Below are positions 44,204 through 53,110 of a stretch of 64,000 nt of DNA, piece after piece. Every line of letters starts with the position of its first letter. Position 1 is the first letter of the stretch. The position numbers were made by a program, and so were the translations under genes. Origin of the DNA: Novosphingobium sp. PP1Y. GTDB taxonomy: Bacteria; Pseudomonadota; Alphaproteobacteria; Sphingomonadales; Sphingomonadaceae. The stretch is from the NCBI RefSeq assembly GCF_000253255.1, contig NC_015580.1, positions 2,803,001 to 2,867,000 of the forward strand. The letters are read 5' to 3'. Below the pieces are notes generated by a model. It saw nothing but the letters and a program-made list of their open reading frames with translations. It ran no database searches and was not told the origin of the DNA.

Positions 44204-44992
44204 ATGTCCAACAAGCTCACCGAGATCTGCGATACCAAGCGCGAGGAAGTCGCCGCCCGCAAGCCCCTTGCCTCGCTTTCCGCGCTCGACGCGAAGGCTG
44301 CCGGCCAGAGCGCGCCGCGCGGCTTCGAGGCGGCGCTACGCCGCAAGGCCGAGAGCGGGTTCGCCCTCATCGCGGAAATCAAGAAGGCCAGCCCGTCGAA
44401 GGGCCTGATCCGCCCGGATTTCCGCCCCACCGAACATGCCGTCGCCTATGAAAAGGGCGGCGCGGCCTGCCTCTCGATCCTGACCGATGCACCTTACTTC
44501 CAGGGCCATGAGGACTATCTCGTCGCGGCGCGCGCCGCGGTCTCGCTGCCGGTCATCCGCAAGGACTTCATGGTCGATCCCTGGCAGGTCGCCGAAGCGC
44601 GTTCGATCGGGGCCGACGCCATCCTCATCATCGTTGCCGCGCTGGACGATACGCTGATGGCCGAGATCGAGGCGGCCGCGCTCGAACGCGGCATGGACTG
44701 CCTCGTCGAAGTCCACGACGAGCATGAAATGGAGCGCGCGGCCCGGCTCAAATCGCGCCTGATCGGCGTCAACAACCGCGACCTCAAGCGCTTCGTCACC
44801 GACATCGCCACGACCGAGCGGCTCGCCCCGCTCGCACCGGAAGGCACGCTGCTCGTCAGTGAGAGCGGCATCAACGGCCATGCCGACCTGCAGCGTCTCT
44901 CGCAGTGCGGCGCGCGCACCTTCCTCGTTGGCGAAAGCCTGATGCGCCATGACGATGTCGAGGCGGCAACGCGGGCGCTGCTCGAAGGATAA
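44204..44992 (+). CDS. trpC: Indole-3-glycerol phosphate synthase
   Basis: Closes the indole ring in tryptophan synthesis; 262 residues, single (beta/alpha)8 domain. Motifs include FALIAEIKKASPSKGLIRPD, SILTDAPYFQGHEDYL, VIRKDFMVDPWQVAEARSIG, LVEVHDEHEME, LIGVNNRDLKRF and LLVSESGINGHADLQRL. There is no fused TrpF domain. It ends the trp part of the cluster; 185 bases separate it from moaC. Confidence 0.96.
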   Translation: MSNKLTEICDTKREEVAARKPLASLSALDAKAAGQSAPRGFEAALRRKAESGFALIAEIKKASPSKGLIRPDFRPTEHAVAYEKGGAACLSILTDAPYFQGHEDYLVAARAAVSLPVIRKDFMVDPWQVAEARSIGADAILIIVAALDDTLMAEIEAAALERGMDCLVEVHDEHEMERAARLKSRLIGVNNRDLKRFVTDIATTERLAPLAPEGTLLVSESGINGHADLQRLSQCGARTFLVGESLMRHDDVEAATRALLEG

Positions 44993-45177
44993 ACTTCGTG
45001 CCGATGCAATCGGGAAGCCCGCCCTGTCCTACAGCCGGGGAATCTGCCATCCATGGGCCATGAGCGCGAATGTACCCGGCCCCGAAAGCGCCCGCTTACC
45101 GGTCCTGCGGAGCCGCTTCGCTGGTGCTTCTGGACTGTGTAAACCGTGTAAACCTCGTCAGGATGTCAAGGTCTGAG

Positions 45178-45660
45178 ATGAACAAGAGCCTCACGCACAT
45201 CGATTCGGACGGGACGGCGCGCATGGTCGATGTCGGCGCCAAGGCAGAGACGCAGCGGCTCGCCATTGCCTCGGGGCGGATCACGATGTCAGCCGAGGCA
45301 CTCGCGGCGATCCGCGCCGGGGATGCCCCCAAGGGCGACGTGCTGGGCACCGCGCGCATCGCCGGGATCATGGCGGGCAAGCGCACCGGGGACCTGATCC
45401 CGATGTGCCACCCGCTCGCCATCGATGCGATCAATGTCGATTTCAGCTTCGAGGACGAAGCCGTCAGGGCCACGGCGACGGCCTCGCTCACCGGCAAGAC
45501 CGGCGTGGAAATGGAAGCCATCACGGCCGTTTCCGTGGCGCTGGTGACGATCTACGACATGGCCAAGGCGCTCGACAAGGGCATGGTCATCGGCGACATC
45601 CGCCTGATCGAGAAGCGCGGCGGCAAGTCCGGGACCTGGCGCGCGGAGGACCGGCACTGA
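45178..45660 (+). CDS. moaC: Cyclic pyranopterin monophosphate synthase
   Basis: Acts with MoaA in the first step of molybdenum cofactor synthesis; 160 residues. Conserved elements are SLTHIDSDGTARMVDVGAKA, AGIMAGKRTGDLIPMCHPLA, TGKTGVEMEAITAVSVALVT and DMAKALDKGMVIGDIRLIEK (catalytic Lys). The ATG at 45178 has AAGG 8 bases upstream and gives the usual length; an ATG at 45163 is possible. Its TGA overlaps the moeA start (TGATG). Confidence 0.95.
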   Translation: MNKSLTHIDSDGTARMVDVGAKAETQRLAIASGRITMSAEALAAIRAGDAPKGDVLGTARIAGIMAGKRTGDLIPMCHPLAIDAINVDFSFEDEAVRATATASLTGKTGVEMEAITAVSVALVTIYDMAKALDKGMVIGDIRLIEKRGGKSGTWRAEDRH

Positions 45661-46883
45661 TGGCAGGTCCCGCGCCGATCCCGCTCGAAGATGCCCAGGC
45701 CCGCCTGCTTGCACTGGCCGAAGCACTAGCGGTCGAGCGCGTCGACGTCGAAAGCGCGCTGGGCCGCTTCCTGGCCGAACCGCTGCTGGCGCGGCGCACC
45801 CAGCCTTCCGCCCATCTCTCCGCGATGGACGGCTATGCAATGATCGAAGGCGACCTCACCGGGCCATGGCAGGTGATCGGTGAAAGCGCCGCAGGCCACC
45901 CCTTTACCGGCACGCTGCAAAAGGGCGAGGCCGTGCGGATCTCGACCGGCGCGATCATGCCCGCCGATGCCGGCGTCGTGATCCTGCAGGAAGACCTTGG
46001 GCGGGAAGGCAACCTCATTACCCTCAGCGGCGATCTGCCCGAACCGCCGCACAAGCACATCCGCCCTTGCGGAATGGATTTCACGGCAGGGCAAGAAGTG
46101 CTGGGCGAAGGAGTCCGCATCGGCCCGGCGCATATCGCGCTGGCCCTCTCCGCGGGTCATCGCCACCTGCCGGTGCGCCGCATGCCGAAAGTCGCGGTGA
46201 TCGACAGCGGCGATGAACTGGCCGCCGATCCGGAGACCTGCCCTGCGCACCAGATCCCCGCGAGCAACGGCGCCATGCTGGTCTCGCTGGTTGGCGCCCT
46301 GCCGGTCGAGGCGCAGCGAATCGGCCCCGTGACCGACACGCTCGATGCGCTGATCGGCGCTTTCGACGAGGCCGCCGATTGCGACATGATCGTCACCAGC
46401 GGCGGAGCCTCGGTAGGCGATCACGATCTCGTGCGCCCGGCTCTCGAACGCTGGGGCGCAAGGCTCGACTTCTGGCGCGTCGCCATCAAGCCGGGCAAGC
46501 CGATCCTTGTTGCCACCCGCGAACGCAGCAGCGGCGGCACGCAGATCATCATCGGCCTGCCGGGCAATCCGGTTTCGAGCATGGTCACCGCCTATCTCTT
46601 TGTCCTGCCGATGCTGCGCGCAATGCTAGGGGCAAACCGTTCGCTGCCAATGCAGATCTCGACCGTTCTGGACGCACCGCTCAGGGCCATCGGCCACCGC
46701 CGCGAATTCCTGCGCGGCTACTGGAACGGCGAGAGCGTGGTGCCCATGACGCTGCAGGACAGCGGTGCACTCAGCGCCCTTGCGGCCAGCAATGTGCTGA
46801 TCGATCGTCCCGCGCATGCACCGGCCGCCACGCCCGGAGACACGGTGCGGGTGTTCCTGCTCGAAAACGGCGGTATTGCTTGA
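45660..46883 (+). CDS. moeA: Molybdopterin molybdenumtransferase
   Basis: Inserts molybdate into molybdopterin; 407 residues. It has LSAMDGYAMIEGDLTGPWQ, VRISTGAIMPADAGVVILQE, the MoCF-biosynthesis domain motif MIVTSGGASVGDHDLVRPAL and IIIGLPGNPVSSMVTAYLFV. It starts by one-base overlap with moaC. The lexA promoter begins right at its stop codon. Confidence 0.95.
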   Translation: MAGPAPIPLEDAQARLLALAEALAVERVDVESALGRFLAEPLLARRTQPSAHLSAMDGYAMIEGDLTGPWQVIGESAAGHPFTGTLQKGEAVRISTGAIMPADAGVVILQEDLGREGNLITLSGDLPEPPHKHIRPCGMDFTAGQEVLGEGVRIGPAHIALALSAGHRHLPVRRMPKVAVIDSGDELAADPETCPAHQIPASNGAMLVSLVGALPVEAQRIGPVTDTLDALIGAFDEAADCDMIVTSGGASVGDHDLVRPALERWGARLDFWRVAIKPGKPILVATRERSSGGTQIIIGLPGNPVSSMVTAYLFVLPMLRAMLGANRSLPMQISTVLDAPLRAIGHRREFLRGYWNGESVVPMTLQDSGALSALAASNVLIDRPAHAPAATPGDTVRVFLLENGGIA

Positions 46884-46908
46884 CGTTCCAGAATCTGTTG
46901 CTTAATTG
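46880..46908 (+). promoter_or_regulatory. Probable lexA promoter
   Basis: TTGACG at 46880-46885 and TAATTG (or TTAATT) at 46902-46908 are 16-17 bases apart. The -10 region touches the LexA box that follows, so LexA binding would block initiation. Confidence 0.55.
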
Positions 46909-46922
46909 TTCTCTCATTGTTC
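46908..46922 (+). promoter_or_regulatory. SOS (LexA) box upstream of lexA
   Basis: GTTC-TCTCATT-GTTC exactly matches the alphaproteobacterial LexA box GTTC-N7-GTTC. It lies 46 bases before the lexA start and overlaps the end of the -10 region, consistent with autorepression. Confidence 0.85.
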
Positions 46923-46967
46923 ACAAGCAGAACAACGCTCGGGGACGCAGAGAAAGAGGCAACGAAG

Positions 46968-47663
46968 ATGTTGACGCGCAAGCAGCATGAATTGCTCAAG
47001 TTCATTCAGGTCCGGCTTGAAGAAAGCGGCATCTCGCCCAGCTTCGAGGAGATGAAGGAAGCGCTCGACCTCAAGTCGAAGTCGGGCGTGCACCGCCTCA
47101 TTTCCGCGCTTGAGGAACGCGGCTTCATCCGCCGCCTGCCGAACCGCGCCCGCGCGCTGGAAATCCTGCGCCAGCCCGAAGACGTCACCAGCAAGCCCGC
47201 GACGAAGGCCGCCGCTCCTGCCGGTAAGGAATCGCTTGCCGCGCTCAAGCAGCCCGAACGCACGCCCCAACCGGCGAACGACGTCATCGAGATTCCGCTG
47301 CACGGTCGCATCGCTGCCGGTGTTCCCATCGAGGCGCTCGAAGGACAGTCGATGCTTCCGGTTCCGGCAGCCCTGCTCGGCTCGGGCGAACACTACGCGC
47401 TTGAGGTTTCGGGCGATTCGATGGTCGAGGCCGGCATTCTCGACGGCGACTTTGCCCTGATCCGTCGCACCAACACCGCACGCGACGGCGAAATCGTCGT
47501 CGCCCTGGTTCGTGGCGAGGAAGCGACGCTCAAGTATCTCCAGCGCGATGGCGGCATGGTTCGCCTCGTGCCCGCCAATGCCGCATACGAACCGCAGATC
47601 TACGGCCCTGACGAGATCGAGGTTCAAGGCAAGCTCGCAGGGCTGCTGCGCCGCTATCACTGA
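46968..47663 (+). CDS. lexA: SOS repressor LexA
   Basis: Self-cleaving repressor of the DNA-damage response; 231 residues. The winged-helix domain is MLTRKQHELLKFIQVRLEES with the recognition helix in LDLKSKSGVHRLISALEERG. A linker of about 50 residues leads to the S24 peptidase domain: cleavage Ala-Gly in HGRIAAGVPIEALEG, catalytic Ser in LEVSGDSMVEAGI and Lys in EEATLKYLQRDGG. The start at 46968 is preceded by AGAGG. A LexA box sits in its promoter. Confidence 0.97.
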   Translation: MLTRKQHELLKFIQVRLEESGISPSFEEMKEALDLKSKSGVHRLISALEERGFIRRLPNRARALEILRQPEDVTSKPATKAAAPAGKESLAALKQPERTPQPANDVIEIPLHGRIAAGVPIEALEGQSMLPVPAALLGSGEHYALEVSGDSMVEAGILDGDFALIRRTNTARDGEIVVALVRGEEATLKYLQRDGGMVRLVPANAAYEPQIYGPDEIEVQGKLAGLLRRYH

Positions 47664-47747
47664 GCTTGCCCCGGAAAGCGTAACCTTCAGGCGCGCTCTC
47701 CGGGAGGCGTACTTTCAGGAAGGCGTACTCTCCGGACAGGGCCGAAA

Positions 47748-49946
47748 TCACGGCCCGCGCGGTTTCCACCAGCCATGGCGGCCCTGCCCTGCCGCCACGG
47801 TTTCGACGGATCTGCCGCGCAGCCTGATGGCAAGCCCGCCGGTCCTGTCCAGCATGGTCCGGTCGGCCTTGAGCCAGCGCGGCTTGCAGCTCCATGGCAG
47901 CCAGCGGTCGGCAATGACGATATCGGCCTTGTCGCAGGCCGCTGCCAGCGACCGCTCGGGCACCTGGTCGCGGCCTCTGGCGATCAGCAAGTCCCACGAT
48001 CGACCGGCTCGATCGATCCGTACCGAACAGAAGTCGCGATTGCATCTCGAACCCGGCCACGATGCGAGCGGCGTCAATTCGCCTTCGATCCCTGCGAATT
48101 CGCGAAGATTGTCGCGCACATAATCGCTGCCGGTGTCGCGCAAGGTGACGAGCCCATCGCCGCTATCGTCGAGCAGTCCGACATGACGGCCATCGCCGGT
48201 CACGAGAATGTCCGGCGGCTCGAGCAGGATGAGCCAGACGATACCGAAACAGGCTGGCACCAGTCCCAGCAGCCGCACGCGCCCGCTCCACAGGCCCAGC
48301 CACAGGCCGCCGGTTACGAACAGAAGGAAGCCGCCCGTCCCCATGGCAGGCAAAACCGAAACGGCGCCGGGCAGCGCACTGATCGTGTGCGCGAGGCCCA
48401 GCAGTAGGTCGATGAACTGCCCCGCCAGCCACCAGAACGGCCCGCCCAGTCCCACAATGTCGCACAGCAGCGCGAGGGCAATGCAGGGCATGACCGCGAA
48501 AGTCGTGAGCGGGATGGCAAGCACATTGGCCAGCGCACCATAAGCTCCGGCGCGATGGAAATGGTAGAAGCCGATCGGCATGAGGACGAGTTCGATGACG
48601 AAGCCCGTTACGAACAGCATTGCTGCTTGCCGCATAAGCCGCGAAAGCCACGATTCCTCTCGCGGTGCCAGGAACCGGCGAACCGGCCCGCTGGTCGCCA
48701 GCGCCACAATCGCAAGTACGGCCGCAAAGCTCATCTGGAAGCTTGGCCCTGTCAGCGATTCGGGCCAGAGCAGCAGGACCGCGAACCCGGCGACAGCCAG
48801 AAGCCGAAGCGAGATTGCCTCGCGCCCCAGCGCCAGCGCGACAAGCACGAGCATCGCCCCGATGCAGGAACGGACCGTCGGCACTTGCGAGCCCGTCAAC
48901 AGGGTATAGGCAATCCCGGACAGAGCACCGCACAGCGCCGCCACCACCGGGAGCCGGAACCGCAAGGCCAGCGCGGGCGAAAGCGCGAGCAACCGCAACG
49001 AGAGAAAATAGGCAGCCCCGATTACCGCGCTGACGTGAAGACCGCTGATCGCCAGGAGATGCGCAAGACCAGCATCGCGCATCGCCTGCGCATCGTTCTC
49101 TGCAATGCCTCCGCGGTCCCCGCTCGCCAGAGCCGCGGCAATCCCGCTTTCCGGACCGCTCATCCGCGCACGGACATGTCGGGAAAGCGCGCTACGCGTA
49201 GATTCGAGCATATCGCCCTTGCCGCCCAACCTGAGGATCTCGACTTTGCCGTTGACGCTCCCACTTGCAGCAAGGCCGGAGAACCACGCGGTGCGCGCAA
49301 AATTATACCCACCTGGAAACATCGGCGGAGCCGGCGGCATCAACCGCGCCTCAAAGCGAATCACCGCCCCTGACGAAACGGATGCAACGCCCAGATCGTC
49401 GGGAACATTAAGCCGAACCTTTATCGACCGCCCCGAGCCCGGTTCCCGCGTTGCGACGATCCATCTGACCCGCTGTTCGGCGGGCTGTTCTTCAACACCT
49501 AGCACTTTTCCAAGGAACATTCCCGAGACCGGGCGATCGATTGCGTCCTGTCCCACCAGCGCCGATTTGCTCCACACCGTCAGGCAACCGGCGAGAAACA
49601 TGAGAAAAACTGCGCAGGCTGCCACTCGCATGTGGGGAAAGCGCTCACGATCCGGCCAGATCCACGCCGCGAAAGCTGCCATGGCACTGCTTCCGACGAC
49701 ACATCCGGCCCAATGGAACGGTCCGGGAAGGCCGAACCACGCCGCGATTCCCGCGCCGAATGAGACGACCAGCCAAGGCCCGCGATCGAAGCCAGCAACA
49801 GAAAGAAATCGCTCCAGGCCCGCCAAAACCCTCGACAACTCGCTCTTGCTGTTCCATGGCCGATGCTGCAATGCAGCGCCCCCGGCGAGGCCGCGGCTTG
49901 CGTTATTTTCATCTCGGGCTTTGGCTTGGCTGGCCATGGCGAACAT
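47748..49946 (-). CDS. ComEC/Rec2-family competence membrane protein
   Basis: Multi-spanning inner membrane protein of about 732 residues related to the DNA-uptake channel ComEC. It has an N-terminal soluble OB-like region (WIVATREPGSGRSIKVRLNV) and the Competence domain with ALASGDRGGIAENDAQAMRD, AGLAHLLAISGLHVSAVIGA and LTGSQVPTVRSCIGAMLVL. The C-terminal 180 residues sit where the metallo-beta-lactamase domain should be but show no HxHxDH motif, so hydrolase activity is doubtful. Start codon uncertain (ATG 49946 or 49937), only about 20-30 bases from the divergent gltX start. Confidence 0.88.
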   Translation of the reverse strand: MFAMASQAKARDENNASRGLAGGAALQHRPWNSKSELSRVLAGLERFLSVAGFDRGPWLVVSFGAGIAAWFGLPGPFHWAGCVVGSSAMAAFAAWIWPDRERFPHMRVAACAVFLMFLAGCLTVWSKSALVGQDAIDRPVSGMFLGKVLGVEEQPAEQRVRWIVATREPGSGRSIKVRLNVPDDLGVASVSSGAVIRFEARLMPPAPPMFPGGYNFARTAWFSGLAASGSVNGKVEILRLGGKGDMLESTRSALSRHVRARMSGPESGIAAALASGDRGGIAENDAQAMRDAGLAHLLAISGLHVSAVIGAAYFLSLRLLALSPALALRFRLPVVAALCGALSGIAYTLLTGSQVPTVRSCIGAMLVLVALALGREAISLRLLAVAGFAVLLLWPESLTGPSFQMSFAAVLAIVALATSGPVRRFLAPREESWLSRLMRQAAMLFVTGFVIELVLMPIGFYHFHRAGAYGALANVLAIPLTTFAVMPCIALALLCDIVGLGGPFWWLAGQFIDLLLGLAHTISALPGAVSVLPAMGTGGFLLFVTGGLWLGLWSGRVRLLGLVPACFGIVWLILLEPPDILVTGDGRHVGLLDDSGDGLVTLRDTGSDYVRDNLREFAGIEGELTPLASWPGSRCNRDFCSVRIDRAGRSWDLLIARGRDQVPERSLAAACDKADIVIADRWLPWSCKPRWLKADRTMLDRTGGLAIRLRGRSVETVAAGQGRHGWWKPRGP

Positions 49947-49966
49947 TGGACAGGAAGGGATTTACA

Positions 49967-51421
49967 ATGGCAAGCGGCAGTGCATCGAGCGGATCGAACG
50001 GCCAGTCAGCCGTCGTTACGCGCTTTGCCCCCTCGCCCACGGGTTACCTTCACATCGGCGGCGCCCGTACGGCGCTGTTCAACTGGCTCTTCGCCCGCCA
50101 TCACGGCGGCAAATACCTGCTTCGCATCGAAGACACCGACCGCGCCCGTTCGACCGAACCGGCCATCGACGCGATCTTCGACGGCCTGACCTGGCTCGGC
50201 CTCGAAGGCGACGAAGAACCGGTATTCCAGTTCGCGCGCTCGCAGCGCCACGCCGAAGTGGCCGCCCAATTACTTGAATCCGGTCACGCCTATCGCTGCT
50301 ACCTCACGACCGAGGAACTCGCCGAGCGCCGCCAGAAGGCGCAGGAAGAGCGCCGCCCGTTTCGCATCGACAGCGAATGGCGCGACGCCGATCCCGCGAC
50401 CTGGCCGAGCGATCGCCCCTACGTCGTGCGCATCAAGGCCCCGCGCGATGGCGAGACCGTAATCGACGATCTCGTGCAGGGACAGGTCACGGTCCAGAAC
50501 GTCGAGATCGACGACTTCGTCATCCTGCGCTCCGACGGCACGCCGACCTACATGCTGGCTGTCGTAGTCGACGATAACGATATGGGCGTATCCCACGTCA
50601 TCCGCGGCGACGATCACCTCAACAACGCCTTTCGTCAGCTCGTCATCATCCGCGCCATGGACTGGTCAGTGCCGACTTACGGCCACGTACCGCTGATCCA
50701 CGGCCCGGACGGCGCCAAGCTGTCCAAGCGCCACGGCGCGCTCGGCGTCGATGCCTATCGCGATGAGCTGGGCGTGCTGCCCGAAGCGCTGTTCAATTAT
50801 CTGCTGCGGCTCGGCTGGGGACATGGCGACGAGGAAATCATCGCCCGCGACCAGGCGGTCGAGTGGTTCGACATTGCCCACGTCGGCAAGTCGCCAGCCC
50901 GCTTCGACCTTGCCAAGTTGCAGAATCTCAACGGACACTACCTGCGCGAGGCGGATGACGCCCGCCTCGCGGCACTCGTCCTTCCGCTCGTGGCGGCCAA
51001 TGGCTTCGCGGACGCAGATCCCGTCCTGCTCGAAAAGGCCATGCCTGTTCTCAAGGTGCGAGCAAAGGACGTCAACGAACTTGCAGAAGGCGCCGCCTTC
51101 CTGTTTGCCACCCGTCCTCTCGCGATGAGCGAGAAGGCGCAAGCTCTTCTGACCGACGAGGCGCGGGGGCGCCTTGCTGTCATTCACGAGCGTCTGTCGG
51201 GGGAATCCGACTGGACTTTGGAGGCATTGGAAGCCAACCTGAAAGCAATGGCCGGGGAACTCGAATTGGGCCTCGGTAAGCTCGCGCAACCCTTGCGGGC
51301 AGCCCTGACGGGTCAGACGACCTCGCCGGGAATTTTCGACGTATTGGTTCTGCTCGGCAGGAACGAAAGCCTCGCGCGCATTGCCGCACAGGCCGAAGTC
51401 CCGGCCGGGTCACAGGTATAA
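49967..51421 (+). CDS. gltX: Glutamyl-tRNA synthetase
   Basis: Charges tRNA-Glu; 484 residues, class I synthetase. The HIGH motif is RFAPSPTGYLHIGGARTALF, and the KMSKS equivalent is DGAKLSKRHGALGV. LLRIEDTDRARSTEPAIDAI and YMLAVVVDDNDMGVSHVIRG are also conserved. The C-terminal anticodon-binding region ends QPLRAALTGQTTSPGIFDVL. Ribosome site AGGAAGGGA precedes the ATG at 49967. Followed 13 bases later by gltA. Confidence 0.96.
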   Translation: MASGSASSGSNGQSAVVTRFAPSPTGYLHIGGARTALFNWLFARHHGGKYLLRIEDTDRARSTEPAIDAIFDGLTWLGLEGDEEPVFQFARSQRHAEVAAQLLESGHAYRCYLTTEELAERRQKAQEERRPFRIDSEWRDADPATWPSDRPYVVRIKAPRDGETVIDDLVQGQVTVQNVEIDDFVILRSDGTPTYMLAVVVDDNDMGVSHVIRGDDHLNNAFRQLVIIRAMDWSVPTYGHVPLIHGPDGAKLSKRHGALGVDAYRDELGVLPEALFNYLLRLGWGHGDEEIIARDQAVEWFDIAHVGKSPARFDLAKLQNLNGHYLREADDARLAALVLPLVAANGFADADPVLLEKAMPVLKVRAKDVNELAEGAAFLFATRPLAMSEKAQALLTDEARGRLAVIHERLSGESDWTLEALEANLKAMAGELELGLGKLAQPLRAALTGQTTSPGIFDVLVLLGRNESLARIAAQAEVPAGSQV

Positions 51422-51434
51422 GGAGTAAGAACTG

Positions 51435-52718
51435 GTGGGTGATCAGGCTAAACTGTCCGCAGGTGGAGCGGACTACGACTACCCTGTCCTGAAAGGTAGC
51501 GTCGGCCCCGATGTCGTCGATATCCGTAAGCTCTACGGCCAGACCGGGATGTTCACGTTCGACCCGGGCTTCACTTCGACTGCCAGCTGCGAAAGCGCGC
51601 TGACCTACATCGACGGCGATGAGGGCGTCCTGCTGCACCGCGGCTATCCGATCGGTCAGCTGGCTGAAAATTCGTCGTTCATGGAAGTCAGCTACCTGCT
51701 GCTCAACGGCGAACTGCCGAGCAAGGAAGAGCTCGATAAGTTCGAGTTCACCATCAGCCGCCACACCATGCTGCACGAGCAGCTCGCCACGTTCTATCGC
51801 GGGTTCCGCCGTGACGCGCACCCGATGGCGATCATGTGCGGCGTGGTCGGCGCGCTCTCGGCGTTCTACCACGATTCGACCGACATCTCGGATCCCGAGC
51901 ACCGCAAGATCAGCTCGCACCGCCTGATCGCCAAGATGCCGACGATTGCGGCCATGGCCTACAAGTACTCGATCGGTCAGCCGTTCCTCTACCCGGACAA
52001 CAACCTGTCCTACACCGGCAACTTCCTGCGCATGACCTTCGGCGTGCCCGCGGAAGAGTATGAAGTGATCCCGGCCGTCGAGAAGGCCATGGACCGCATC
52101 TTCATCCTCCACGCCGACCATGAGCAAAACGCCTCGACCTCGACCGTGCGCCTCGCCGGTTCGTCGGGCGCCAACCCGTTCGCCTGCATCGCGGCCGGCA
52201 TTGCCTGCCTCTGGGGCCCGGCACACGGCGGCGCGAACGAAGCCGCTCTCAACATGCTCAAGGAAATCGGTACGCCGGACAAGATTCCGCACTACATCGA
52301 GCGTGCGAAGGACAAGAACGACCCGTTCCGCCTGATGGGCTTCGGCCACCGCGTCTACAAGAACTACGACCCGCGTGCGACGGTCATGCAGTCCACCGTT
52401 CGCGAGGTGTTCGAGGCGCTCAAGGTCGACGATCCGTTGTTCGAGACCGCCCTGCGCCTCGAGGAAATCGCTCTCAACGATCCGTACTTCGTCGAGAAGA
52501 AGCTCTTCCCGAACGTCGACTTCTACTCGGGCATCATCCTTTCGGCGATCGGCTTCCCGACCACGATGTTCACCGTGCTCTTCGCTCTCGCCCGCACCGT
52601 GGGCTGGGTCGCGCAGTGGAACGAAATGATCTCGGATCCCGGCCAGAAGATCGGCCGTCCGCGCCAGCTCTACACCGGCCCGACGCAGCGCGACTACGTG
52701 CCGCTTTCGCAGCGCTGA
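51435..52718 (+). CDS. gltA: Citrate synthase
   Basis: First enzyme of the TCA cycle; 427 residues, type II (hexameric) length. Key motifs are FTFDPGFTSTASCESALTYI, RFFILHADHEQNASTSTVRL-like (catalytic His in HADHEQN), ACLWGPAHGGANEAALNML and FGHRVYKNYDPRATVMQ, with the catalytic Asp in the DPRA region. It starts with GTG at 51435 after AAGGAGTAAGAACTG. It is followed by a strong terminator, so gltX-gltA may be one transcript. Confidence 0.96.
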   Translation: MGDQAKLSAGGADYDYPVLKGSVGPDVVDIRKLYGQTGMFTFDPGFTSTASCESALTYIDGDEGVLLHRGYPIGQLAENSSFMEVSYLLLNGELPSKEELDKFEFTISRHTMLHEQLATFYRGFRRDAHPMAIMCGVVGALSAFYHDSTDISDPEHRKISSHRLIAKMPTIAAMAYKYSIGQPFLYPDNNLSYTGNFLRMTFGVPAEEYEVIPAVEKAMDRIFILHADHEQNASTSTVRLAGSSGANPFACIAAGIACLWGPAHGGANEAALNMLKEIGTPDKIPHYIERAKDKNDPFRLMGFGHRVYKNYDPRATVMQSTVREVFEALKVDDPLFETALRLEEIALNDPYFVEKKLFPNVDFYSGIILSAIGFPTTMFTVLFALARTVGWVAQWNEMISDPGQKIGRPRQLYTGPTQRDYVPLSQR

Positions 52719-52765
52719 TAACCGGCAAGCCGGACGGGGCCGCCCGCAAGGGCTGTCTCTAGGAG

Positions 52766-52792
52766 AAACCCCTGCGAAAGCGGGGGTTTTTT
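52766..52792 (+). terminator. Rho-independent terminator of gltA
   Basis: AAACCCCTGC and GCGGGGGTTT pair around the GAAA tetraloop, followed by TTTT, 48 bases after the gltA stop. Confidence 0.9.
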
Positions 52793-52893
52793 CTTGGGCG
52801 CCGGAGAAAGTGGAACCTCGGAACTTGCCAACCCGCCATAATCCGGCCACCTCGATGAGGTAGGCCGTTCGGGAACATGGCGGGGGAATCTTC

Positions 52894-53103
52894 ATGCTGT
52901 TTATCAGGATCGTAGCATTTGTCCTGGGCCTGCTGGCCATCGCCATGGGCCTTCTCTGGGTCGGTCAGGGCACGGGCGTGGTCATGTGGCCGGCGGAAAG
53001 TTTCATGCTGGCAGACCGCACATGGGCCATTCGCGGCGCAATCCTTGCAGCCGTGGGCTGCATCGTCGTGTGGCTGGCTCGCCGCGGCAACGGCAAGGCC
53101 TGA
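52894..53103 (+). CDS. Small two-helix membrane protein, unrecognised
   Basis: Protein of 69 residues with two membrane helices: IRIVAFVLGLLAIAMGLLWV and AIRGAILAAVGCIVVWLARR. A GGGGGAA ribosome site lies 5-8 bases before the ATG. The loop between helices (MWPAESFMLADRTW) is well formed and the codon use fits the genome, so it is probably real. Function unknown. It converges on the histidine-kinase-like gene. Confidence 0.65.
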   Translation: MLFIRIVAFVLGLLAIAMGLLWVGQGTGVVMWPAESFMLADRTWAIRGAILAAVGCIVVWLARRGNGKA

Positions 53104-53110
53104 ACCGGGT

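Noticed and set aside
47664..47747. Direct repeats (ggcgtact twice, ctccgg twice) between lexA and comEC
   Set aside because: Short, imperfect and without hairpin or T-run; no clear function.
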